IMG/VR virus record: IMGVR_UViG_3300025626_000128
Coordinates: 1-23,854 of that record
DNA: 23,854 nucleotides
Source: a virus
Direction: 5' to 3' (one strand)
Part shown: in pieces, positions 5,177-10,997 of the stretch
Layout of the letters: each line of letters starts with the position of its first letter
Position numbering within the stretch: the first letter of the stretch is position 1
Notes under the pieces: generated by a model
Seen by the model: the letters and a program-made list of their open reading frames with translations, nothing else
The model's database searches: none
Told to the model about the DNA's origin: nothing
Made by a program: the position numbers and the translations under genes

Positions 5177-5443
5177 GTGAACAAAGAGGAACTAGCATCA
5201 TTAGTAACTGAGTATGGTGATGCTATAATCACATATCGAAGTGAAAATTCCAGAAAACTAAAGTACAATGTCTGTACATTAGATTTTACTACACCATATG
5301 TAGCAGAGAAGAAAAACCGGGCGAAAGAGTCTTACGGGACTCTTTTGCTCTTTTGTTGGGATACAGATTCGTATAGACTTCTCAAACCTGGGAACGTAAC
5401 TAGCGTTGTACCCCTGTCTTCCATCCTTAGAAACGAGGTGTAA
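5177..5443 (+). CDS. Small SH3-barrel-like protein (DUF2693-like)
   Basis: This 88-aa protein starts at GTG 5177 behind a good ribosome site, AAGGAG (5166-5171). The short N-terminal helix (NKEELASLVTEYG) is followed by strands AIITYRSENSRKLKYNVCTL and LLLFCWDTDSYRLLKPGNVTS, then VVPLSSIL. This is the DUF2693-like arrangement: helix, ..V.Y/F.., charged turn, ..C-T-L, then the W-D-x-x-x-x-x-x-R/L strand and the exposed V-x-S. It is probably a distant relative of the protein at 3699, but sequence identity is low. It may be a small regulatory or nucleic-acid-binding factor; no function is established. The next gene starts 1 bp after its stop. Confidence 0.65.
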   Translation: MNKEELASLVTEYGDAIITYRSENSRKLKYNVCTLDFTTPYVAEKKNRAKESYGTLLLFCWDTDSYRLLKPGNVTSVVPLSSILRNEV

Positions 5444-5444
5444 C

Positions 5445-5744
5445 ATGGAACTTCATGAAGCACCTGCAGTGTATGAGAAAGTTATACACTACAACGAAGC
5501 TAAGGAACTGCAAGTACGTCTAACAATCAATACCTTTAGGGGTATTGAGTACCTGCACGTAAGGAAGTATTATTTAGATTTTACAGAGGAGTGGAAGCCC
5601 TCTCCCGAGGGTGTAGCTATGGAGTTGGATTTCAACAACTCTCGTGAGCTATTTTCAGGACTCCTAGAAATATTATCATTGGCAGAATCCAAAGAGATCA
5701 TAGAAGAACACTTTAAAGATTATATAGACGAAATCTATAAATAG
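5445..5744 (+). CDS. PC4/p15-like ssDNA-binding protein
   Basis: ATG 5445 with GAGG (5435-5438) gives a 99-aa protein; the in-frame TTG at 5406 is rejected because it lies inside the previous gene. Residues 18-70 follow the PC4 transcriptional coactivator fold: KELQVRLTINTFRGIEYLHV, then RKYYLDFTEEWKPSPEGVAM and SRELFSGLLEIL, matching the family plan of strand, R-x-Y-Y, W-x-P-x-x-x-G and a closing helix. PC4-like proteins bind ssDNA and unpaired promoter DNA and act in transcription or repair. In phages such proteins are commonly of unknown role. It closes the cluster of small DNA-binding genes at 2976-5744, and its stop is embedded in the upstream motif of promoter P3. Confidence 0.75.
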   Translation: MELHEAPAVYEKVIHYNEAKELQVRLTINTFRGIEYLHVRKYYLDFTEEWKPSPEGVAMELDFNNSRELFSGLLEILSLAESKEIIEEHFKDYIDEIYK

Positions 5745-5747
5745 TTC

Positions 5748-5776
5748 TTGACTTTCCCTGGTATTGTCTGTATAAT
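5748..5776 (+). promoter_or_regulatory. Sigma-70-type promoter P3
   Basis: AATAGTTCTTGACT with TTGACT at 5748-5753, a 17-bp spacer and TATAATATA from 5771. Initiation near 5783 gives a leader of about 19 nt before ATG 5802. It drives the first ligase half. Confidence 0.9.
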
Positions 5777-5801
5777 ATACAATATTCCAGTGAGAGTTTA
5801 T

Positions 5802-6734
5802 ATGAAAGATTTTTTAGATAAGGCAAGTAAACATTATTATGAAGGTACTCCTATTATCTCCGATGCAGAGTTTGACTCTTTGGCAGATAAGTTTGGCTAC
5901 AATAGCGTGGGTTACACAGTAACCGATGGTATTCCCCACCTTTATAAAATGTACTCCTTACAAAAAGTCTTCTCACGTGCAGACTTACCATCAGATATTG
6001 ATGATTATGTTTGTACTCCCAAGCTGGACGGGGCAGCAGTGTCCATTCTATATGTTAATGGTATATTTGCTTTGGGCCTCACACGAGGCGACGGTAACAT
6101 TGGACGAGACATAACTAAGAAATTGCGGGCTTTAGTCCCGAACACAATCCCATTAAAAGAGGTCATCCAAATCACCGGCGAAGTAGTTGCCCCTAAAAGT
6201 ATCCCTAACTCTAGAAACTATGCTTCTGGTGCTTTGAATCTCAAAGACATGGAAGAGTTTGTAGAAAGGGATATAACTTTCGTAGCTTATGATATTAACC
6301 ACAGTGTACAAGAACCAGGACGATTATATGAACAGCAAACTTTATCTATTCTTAGGGATTTCGGTTTTTACGAAGTTAGTACGTTCGATACTGATAATTA
6401 CCCTACTGATGGTCTTGTATACAGACTAAATAACTGCGATAAGTTTGATAGAATGGGATTTACGTCCCACCATCCTAGAGGAGCAGTAGCTCTGAAGGAA
6501 GAGAAAGATGGTAAAATTACGACTTTAATAGACGTAGTATGGCAAGTAGGTAAGAGCGGGGTTGTTAGCCCCGTGGCCTTACTTGAGCCTGTCGACATAG
6601 ACGGTGCTATCGTTTCTCGCGCTACTCTACATAATATAGAGTACATACGCAGTCTGAATTTAGAGATAGGCTGCAGTGTTGAGGTTATTCGTAGTGGTGA
6701 GATCATACCTCGGATTTTACGACGTGTGGAATAA
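5802..6734 (+). CDS. ligA: NAD-dependent DNA ligase, adenylation and OB-fold part (subunit A)
   Basis: From ATG 5802 (GAGAG at 5792-5796 as ribosome site) the product is 310 aa. Residues 10-26 keep the NMN-binding domain Ia pattern (YYEGTPIISDAEFDSL). The nucleotidyltransferase motifs follow: catalytic Lys74 in CTPKLDGAAV, TRGDGNIGRDIT, GEVVAPKS, TDGLVYRLN and RGAVALK. The OB-fold motif set is at the C-terminus: VVWQVGKSGVVSPVALLEPV, SRATLHN and RSGEIIPRI. The zinc-finger, HhH and BRCT domains of a normal LigA (about 670 aa) are absent here and lie in the next gene. The pair should seal nicks in lagging-strand DNA using NAD+. T5 also has NAD ligase in two genes. The upstream frame from TTG 5748 overlaps the promoter and is not the start. 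Confidence 0.93.
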   Translation: MKDFLDKASKHYYEGTPIISDAEFDSLADKFGYNSVGYTVTDGIPHLYKMYSLQKVFSRADLPSDIDDYVCTPKLDGAAVSILYVNGIFALGLTRGDGNIGRDITKKLRALVPNTIPLKEVIQITGEVVAPKSIPNSRNYASGALNLKDMEEFVERDITFVAYDINHSVQEPGRLYEQQTLSILRDFGFYEVSTFDTDNYPTDGLVYRLNNCDKFDRMGFTSHHPRGAVALKEEKDGKITTLIDVVWQVGKSGVVSPVALLEPVDIDGAIVSRATLHNIEYIRSLNLEIGCSVEVIRSGEIIPRILRRVE

Positions 6735-6757
6735 GTACACCATTGAAAAAATAGTTC

Positions 6758-6786
6758 TTGACAGAAATCTTAAAATCTCGTATAAT
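6758..6786 (+). promoter_or_regulatory. Sigma-70-type promoter P4 between the ligase halves
   Basis: AATAGTTCTTGACA with TTGACA at 6758-6763, a 17-bp spacer and TATAATATA from 6781. Initiation near 6793 leaves about 23 nt before GTG 6816. It sits in the 81-bp gap separating the two ligase genes. Confidence 0.92.
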
Positions 6787-6815
6787 ATATTCTCAATTTC
6801 AAGGAGAGCCCTTTA

Positions 6816-7571
6816 GTGCAAACTATTCAAGCCCCAACTAACTGCCCTAGTTGTAGTTCGTTACTTGATTGGTCGAACGATCTACTGTACTGTAGAAGTT
6901 CTCAATGTTCTGCTCAGAAGCAAAAGAAAGTTGAACACTTCGCCAAGACCCTTAAAATCAAAGGACTTGGCCCTAGTGCAGTCAACAAACTAGGCCTGAC
7001 AGATATTGATCAGATCTACTCTCTTAGTAGAGAGGAAATCGCTGAAGGGTTATCTTCCGAGAAATTGGCAGAAAAATTGTATGCAGAGATTAAAAACTCA
7101 GAGGCAGCCCCTCTTAACGCAGTACTGGCTGCTTTTAGCATTCCTTTGATCGGAAAGACTGCAAGTGACAAACTCTCTAAAATAATTACTAATATTACTG
7201 AGATAAATGAGAGCAGTTGTAAACAAGCAGGTCTTGGACCAAAAGCTACTGAAAACTTATTGGAATGGCTACATAGAGATTTCTATTCTTTTTATGATGG
7301 ATATCTCCCTTTTGATTACAAATTTGATACCCCTCTTCAAAAAGAAGAGATAGGCATCGTATGTATTAGTGGTAAACTTACAAGTTTTAAAACTAAGGCA
7401 TTAGCGACACAAGCCCTAGAACATAAAGGATATGTTGTGAAATCAAGTTTGACAAAGGATGTTACAATATTAGTAAACGAGAGCGGGGTAGAATCCGCAA
7501 AAACAACACAGGCCAGGACTTCTGGCGTAATAATCATTGAAAATCTATTAGATTTACTTGGAGAACAATAA
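6816..7571 (+). CDS. ligB: NAD-dependent DNA ligase, zinc-finger, HhH and BRCT part (subunit B)
   Basis: This 251-aa protein starts at GTG 6816 behind AAGGAGA (6801-6807). It holds the C-terminal domains of bacterial LigA: a four-cysteine zinc finger (Cys10, Cys13, Cys26, Cys31), helix-hairpin-helix repeats (IKGLGPSAVNKLGL at about 49-62 and a second, weaker set ending near GLGPKATENLLEWL), and a BRCT domain from about residue 176 (GIVCISGKLTSFKTKA, then LEHKGYVVKSSLTKDVTILV). It has no nucleotidyltransferase motifs, so it should act only with the product of the preceding gene by binding DNA around the nick. The symbol follows T5 usage and is unrelated to E. coli LigB. The two halves are not in one frame and have a promoter between them, so this is a true split rather than a simple frameshift. 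Confidence 0.92.
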   Translation: MQTIQAPTNCPSCSSLLDWSNDLLYCRSSQCSAQKQKKVEHFAKTLKIKGLGPSAVNKLGLTDIDQIYSLSREEIAEGLSSEKLAEKLYAEIKNSEAAPLNAVLAAFSIPLIGKTASDKLSKIITNITEINESSCKQAGLGPKATENLLEWLHRDFYSFYDGYLPFDYKFDTPLQKEEIGIVCISGKLTSFKTKALATQALEHKGYVVKSSLTKDVTILVNESGVESAKTTQARTSGVIIIENLLDLLGEQ

Positions 7572-7572
7572 T

Positions 7573-8298
7573 ATGGCATTGCCAAAATGGACCGAAGAAC
7601 GTACCGAAGAGTTGACCAACTTTGTCGGTGACGAATCACCAATCTCTCAAGCAACTGTTGCAGAAGCAGCAACTCAGCTTGAAACTTCAACACGATCAGT
7701 TTCTAGTAAACTGCGTAAAATGGGCTTCGACGTAGAACTTGCATCAGCATCTTCTGTTCGAACCTTCTCTCCTGAACAGGAAGCTACTTTGGCTTCTTTT
7801 GTACAGGACAACAGTGGTGAGTATACTTATGCTCAGATCGCTGACCACTTTGACGGCGGAGCTTTCTCTGCTAAGTCAATCCAAGGTAAGATCCTGTCTA
7901 TGGAACTGACCGACAATGTAAAGCCTGCTCCTAAAGTAGAGACTGTACGTACTTATTCTGTAGAAGAAGAAGAGACTTTTGTCTCAATGGTACAAGACGG
8001 TGCTTTCGTAGAAGCAATCGCTGACGCTCTTGATCGCAGTGTAAACAGTGTTCGTGGTAAGGCTCTTAGCCTTCTTCGCTCTGGCGATATCGACGCTATT
8101 CCACGTCAAGAGCACACCAAAAGTGCAACTAAAGAAGATCCTTTAGCAGACCTTGGTGACATCTCAGCTATGACTGTAGATACAATCGCTGAAGCCATTG
8201 GCAAAACTGCTCGCGGTGTTAAGACTATGTTGACTCGTCGTGGTTTGGTTGCGGCCGACTATGATGGTGCATCTAAGAAAGAAAAAGCTGCAGGCTAA
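7573..8298 (+). CDS. Multi-repeat HTH/SANT-like DNA-binding protein
   Basis: ATG 7573 with GGAG (7560-7563) gives 241 aa; the in-frame TTG 7558 lies in the end of ligB. Four related helical units can be seen at about residues 5-51, 63-112, 126-171 and 198-226. The first three begin with W/F/Y-T/S-x-E-x-x-E-x-x-x-x-F-V, like SANT/Myb helix 1. All end in a recognition-helix-like segment: STRSVSSKLRKMG, SAKSIQGKILSM, SVNSVRGKALSLL and TARGVKTMLTRRGL. The last resembles SPNGVRMVLSKAG in the protein at 4672. Function is unknown; a DNA-coating, origin-binding or regulatory role is inference. Codon use (many GAC, CGT, GGT, GCT codons) looks biased towards high expression compared with neighbours. 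A stable hairpin follows. Confidence 0.8.
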   Translation: MALPKWTEERTEELTNFVGDESPISQATVAEAATQLETSTRSVSSKLRKMGFDVELASASSVRTFSPEQEATLASFVQDNSGEYTYAQIADHFDGGAFSAKSIQGKILSMELTDNVKPAPKVETVRTYSVEEEETFVSMVQDGAFVEAIADALDRSVNSVRGKALSLLRSGDIDAIPRQEHTKSATKEDPLADLGDISAMTVDTIAEAIGKTARGVKTMLTRRGLVAADYDGASKKEKAAG

Positions 8299-8304
8299 TA
8301 CAAT

Positions 8305-8324
8305 AGCGACCCTTCGGGGTCGCT
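8305..8324 (+). terminator. UUCG-tetraloop hairpin, probable terminator or RNA stabiliser
   Basis: AGCGACCC (8305-8312), loop TTCG, GGGTCGCT (8317-8324): a perfect 8-bp stem closed by the very stable C(UUCG)G tetraloop, 7 bases after the stop at 8298. The tail AATCTTTATAATCTT is U-rich but not a continuous U-tract, so termination may be partial. It could equally protect the 3' end of the upstream message. Confidence 0.75.
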
Positions 8325-8350
8325 AATCTTTATAATCTTCGGGGGAAGTT

Positions 8351-9703
8351 TTGAATATTGCGAGTGCTTTAATAAAGCAAGTTCTTGTTCTACAGGATTT
8401 TGAGACCTGGACGTCCGTTCGCAAGGATTATTTGCCAAATGAGTTTCACACCCTTTTTGGTGTGATTGATAAGCATGCAGATAAATTTCACAAACTTCCT
8501 ACTCTTGAAGATTTAAAGTTTGAGATACGCGATCCTGGAACTCTAGAAAAGGTTTACGCCCTTCAGGGTATCGAGGTAGATGTAGATGCATTTAGCCTTC
8601 TACAGTATCTTAAAAATGAATATACTCAAAAGGAGATTCTCAACTCCTTAGAGTCTTATGTTGATAATTCTGTAGCTTTTGAAGATGCAGAAGAATCAGT
8701 TACACACTTACATCAGATCGTATTAGATATTGAGAAGAAAGTAGATCTAGAACTACCTCAGGAGAGTATGCAACGCATTACTCTCTTTGAGTCTGATGAT
8801 GATATTGCCAAGTATTTACCGCTAGGTTTGAATACCGAGTATGATTACGATATACAGTTCTCCCCCCGAGATCTTGTACTTATCGGTGGTCGTCGCGGGG
8901 CTGGTAAGTCTATGACTTGTGCAAATATCGCTCACAACGTCTTTGAGCAAGGTAGGTCGGCTATGTATTTCACTATTGAGATGGATAGTCGATCTATTCT
9001 TCAAAGAGTTTGCGCTATCGCAACTGGAATTCCTCACGCTCGCCTCCGTACCAAAAATCTTGGTGTGGTAGAGTGGGAAAAGGTTGCAGACTGGTGGGCC
9101 AACCGTTTTACGGAAGGTCAGAAAAAATTACAAGAATACAAACAACACCGGGATTTCGATGAATTTCACCATAGTCTAACAACTAATTGCGAGCTTCTCC
9201 CGACTCAGCAAGTAGATGTTATCTATGATCCTTCTTTGAACTTAGCAAAGATTAAGGCAGAAATGGATAAGAAAGTGAAGGCCCTTAATGTCGGTGTTGT
9301 CCTTGTAGACTATATTAACCAGGTTAAAAAATCTGCTATTCCGCACAGGGCGGGACAGTATGATTGGACAGAGCAAATTGAAGTGAGTAAAGCCCTCAAA
9401 AGTATGGCACAGGAGTATGACTGCACAGTTATCTCTCCATATCAAACAGACGCGAGCGGAGAAGCGCGCTTTGCTAAAGGTATACTAGATGCTGCTGACG
9501 CGGCCTATTCTCTTGAGACTTATGACCAAGAGGATTCTTGTATTACTTTTAACTGCGTGAAGATGCGTAACTCCGCTCAGCGCTCTTTTACTTCTAGCAT
9601 GAACTGGGAGACCCAAAAGATTGGCCCAGAGAGTGCTGCTACTCCACAGGAGAGAGAAGACTCTTCTATGAAGACCGGCGAAGATATTGACGACGTTGCT
9701 TAA
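8351..9703 (+). CDS. Replicative DNA helicase, DnaB/gp41-like
   Basis: The 450-aa product is a RecA-fold 5'-3' helicase that unwinds DNA ahead of the polymerase and works with the primase at 10170. It has a helical N-terminal domain (about 1-140), Walker A GRRGAGKS (180-187), the catalytic glutamate in YFTIEM (Glu210), Walker B VVLVD (316-320), and the DnaB motif 3/4 region with VISPYQTDASGEARFAKG followed by AADAAYSLE. Length fits phage DnaB proteins. The start is TTG 8351, with GGGGGAAG (8341-8348) unusually close upstream. No ATG gives a full N-terminus, so TTG is likely but not certain. The C-terminus is acidic and hydrophilic (EDIDDVA). It lies downstream of the hairpin at 8305 and has no obvious promoter of its own. 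Confidence 0.93.
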   Translation: MNIASALIKQVLVLQDFETWTSVRKDYLPNEFHTLFGVIDKHADKFHKLPTLEDLKFEIRDPGTLEKVYALQGIEVDVDAFSLLQYLKNEYTQKEILNSLESYVDNSVAFEDAEESVTHLHQIVLDIEKKVDLELPQESMQRITLFESDDDIAKYLPLGLNTEYDYDIQFSPRDLVLIGGRRGAGKSMTCANIAHNVFEQGRSAMYFTIEMDSRSILQRVCAIATGIPHARLRTKNLGVVEWEKVADWWANRFTEGQKKLQEYKQHRDFDEFHHSLTTNCELLPTQQVDVIYDPSLNLAKIKAEMDKKVKALNVGVVLVDYINQVKKSAIPHRAGQYDWTEQIEVSKALKSMAQEYDCTVISPYQTDASGEARFAKGILDAADAAYSLETYDQEDSCITFNCVKMRNSAQRSFTSSMNWETQKIGPESAATPQEREDSSMKTGEDIDDVA

Positions 9704-9712
9704 AAATAGTTC

Positions 9713-9741
9713 TTGACATGTGCTCGTAAATCCTGTATAAT
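9713..9741 (+). promoter_or_regulatory. Sigma-70-type promoter P5
   Basis: AATAGTTCTTGACA with TTGACA at 9713-9718, a 17-bp spacer and TATAATATA from 9736. Initiation near 9748 gives a leader of about 20 nt before ATG 9768. The upstream motif starts only 2 bases after the helicase stop codon. Confidence 0.92.
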
Positions 9742-9767
9742 ATACTTTCATATTTAAGAGGTTTCTA

Positions 9768-10070
9768 ATGATTATTCAAGGCAGCATCGGACATACCTAT
9801 TCTGGTAGGAAGCGTAAGAAAATATCAAAAGTAAAGAAAGCACAAAAGCCTTTTATCCCACTAGAGAAATCTGAACAGGTTTTCAAAATCGCCCCCTGGG
9901 CAAAAAGAGATAAAGTATATAAGTCTGCTGCTCTTACTGCACCCAAGACCTTTATACCTGACGATTCTTATAAAAAAGAAATTAGTAAAAATTATACTGT
10001 AGCCATCGCCTTTAACAAGGGAGCGTATCAAGTTATTCCTAACTCTGATATTAAGCATATAGGTAAGTAA
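9768..10070 (+). CDS. Unknown basic 100-aa protein
   Basis: ATG 9768 with AAGAGG (9756-9761) follows promoter P5. The N-terminus is strongly basic (SGRKRKKISKVKKAQKPF), and later conserved-looking stretches are FKIAPWAKRDKVY and NYTVAIAFNKGAYQVIPNSD. I have seen this layout (basic N-terminus, a PWAKR-like motif, then AIAxNKGAYQVI) in other phage replication regions but know no function. Nucleic-acid or protein binding next to helicase and primase is plausible from charge and position only. Its TAA overlaps the next ATG. Confidence 0.75.
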   Translation: MIIQGSIGHTYSGRKRKKISKVKKAQKPFIPLEKSEQVFKIAPWAKRDKVYKSAALTAPKTFIPDDSYKKEISKNYTVAIAFNKGAYQVIPNSDIKHIGK

Positions 10071-10255
10071 TGCATCGACATACTCAGATTGCACAGAGAC
10101 AAAGATTGATGCGACAACAAAGTCGCAGGCGACAAATCAAACAAGCACAAGCACGTAGGTTGGCATTTAATGAATGTGGAAGAGTTATTGATTCAGAAGG
10201 GGATACAGTACATCCCGAAGGGGAAGGACTACGTAGTCCGTTGCCTAAATCCTGA
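10070..10255 (+). CDS. Very basic Arg/Gln-rich small protein
   Basis: ATG 10070 overlaps the previous stop by one base, and the frame encodes 61 aa: a cluster of Arg, Gln and His (IAQRQRLMRQQSRRRQIKQ) followed by a neutral tail. The last 86 bases overlap the primase gene in another frame. Without it, 100 bp before the primase would be empty, which is unusual in this window, and the overlapping start supports translation by coupling. Low-complexity composition makes it hard to test by eye. I do not recognise a family. Confidence 0.5.
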   Translation: MHRHTQIAQRQRLMRQQSRRRQIKQAQARRLAFNECGRVIDSEGDTVHPEGEGLRSPLPKS

Positions 10256-10997
10256 GCATGATGATAGTAATCCAAGTATGCGAGTCGATCAGATTGATGG
10301 TCGGTTCAATTGCTTCGCCTGTGAGTTTAAAGGTAATCTATTCTCCTTCTATGGAGAGCAAGTATCAGGTTTACAACTCAAGCGCGATATCCTAGTCAAA
10401 AAGATTCAGGAAAAACGTGCAGAGAATATAGGTTTGAACTTTCCTAAAGATTACGTCCCTTATATTGGTAATTGGAGAAATATAAAACCACAAACGTATA
10501 AAACCTTTGAGGCATTTGAGCATGTCGGCAAAGACTATATTAGTCGTATCAATTTTCCTATTCGAGATATTTCTGGAAAGATAGTAGCTTTTCAAGGCCG
10601 TCACACAGCTGGAGGAACCCCTAAGTATAAGTTCTCTCCTCCTGGGGCTAAGCTACCTCTTTTTCCACAAGTATTTCCCCGTCTTGGAGAAATAATTCTT
10701 GTAGAAGGTATTTATGATGTACTAAACCTACATGATAAAGGACTCACAAACTCTGTTTGCTGCTTCGGCACAAACAACATAAATGAAGATAAGCTGTTAA
10801 TGCTCTCTATGAAAGGTGCCACCAAGATAGGTGTCTTCTTTGACGGAGATGAAGCAGGACAAAAAGCAGCGGAAAATGTTAAAGTAATGTGCGAGAAAAT
10901 TGGTCTCTTTACTAGGAACATCCATATGAAAGAATTGGATCCTGGTGCACTTACCGAAACTCAAGTTAAAAAACTGGAGAAAAGATTATATGCCTAA
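10170..10997 (+). CDS. DNA primase, DnaG-like with zinc finger and Toprim domains
   Basis: This 275-aa protein makes RNA primers for Okazaki fragments. The zinc-binding domain has Cys25, His30, Cys48 and Cys51 (CLNPEHDDSNPSM then FNCFAC), the CHC2-type pattern of DnaG. The Toprim catalytic core follows: Glu179 in ILVEGIYDVLNL and the DxD pair Asp225/Asp227 in GVFFDGDEAG, which bind the metals. It is much shorter than bacterial DnaG (about 580 aa) and has no helicase-binding C-terminal domain, as in several phage primases. ATG 10170 is chosen because the zinc domain follows directly; only a weak AGG precedes it. It overlaps the polymerase start by 8 bp. Confidence 0.93.
   Translation: MNVEELLIQKGIQYIPKGKDYVVRCLNPEHDDSNPSMRVDQIDGRFNCFACEFKGNLFSFYGEQVSGLQLKRDILVKKIQEKRAENIGLNFPKDYVPYIGNWRNIKPQTYKTFEAFEHVGKDYISRINFPIRDISGKIVAFQGRHTAGGTPKYKFSPPGAKLPLFPQVFPRLGEIILVEGIYDVLNLHDKGLTNSVCCFGTNNINEDKLLMLSMKGATKIGVFFDGDEAGQKAAENVKVMCEKIGLFTRNIHMKELDPGALTETQVKKLEKRLYA

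Noticed and set aside
5748-7571. Single ligase gene broken by frameshift
   Set aside because: An 81-bp gap with its own promoter, a GTG start and a strong ribosome site separate intact domain sets, so two genes fit better.
7337-7693. 118-codon minus-strand frame across the end of ligB
   Set aside because: Overlaps two solid + strand genes, low-complexity Leu/Ser-rich product, no supporting signals.
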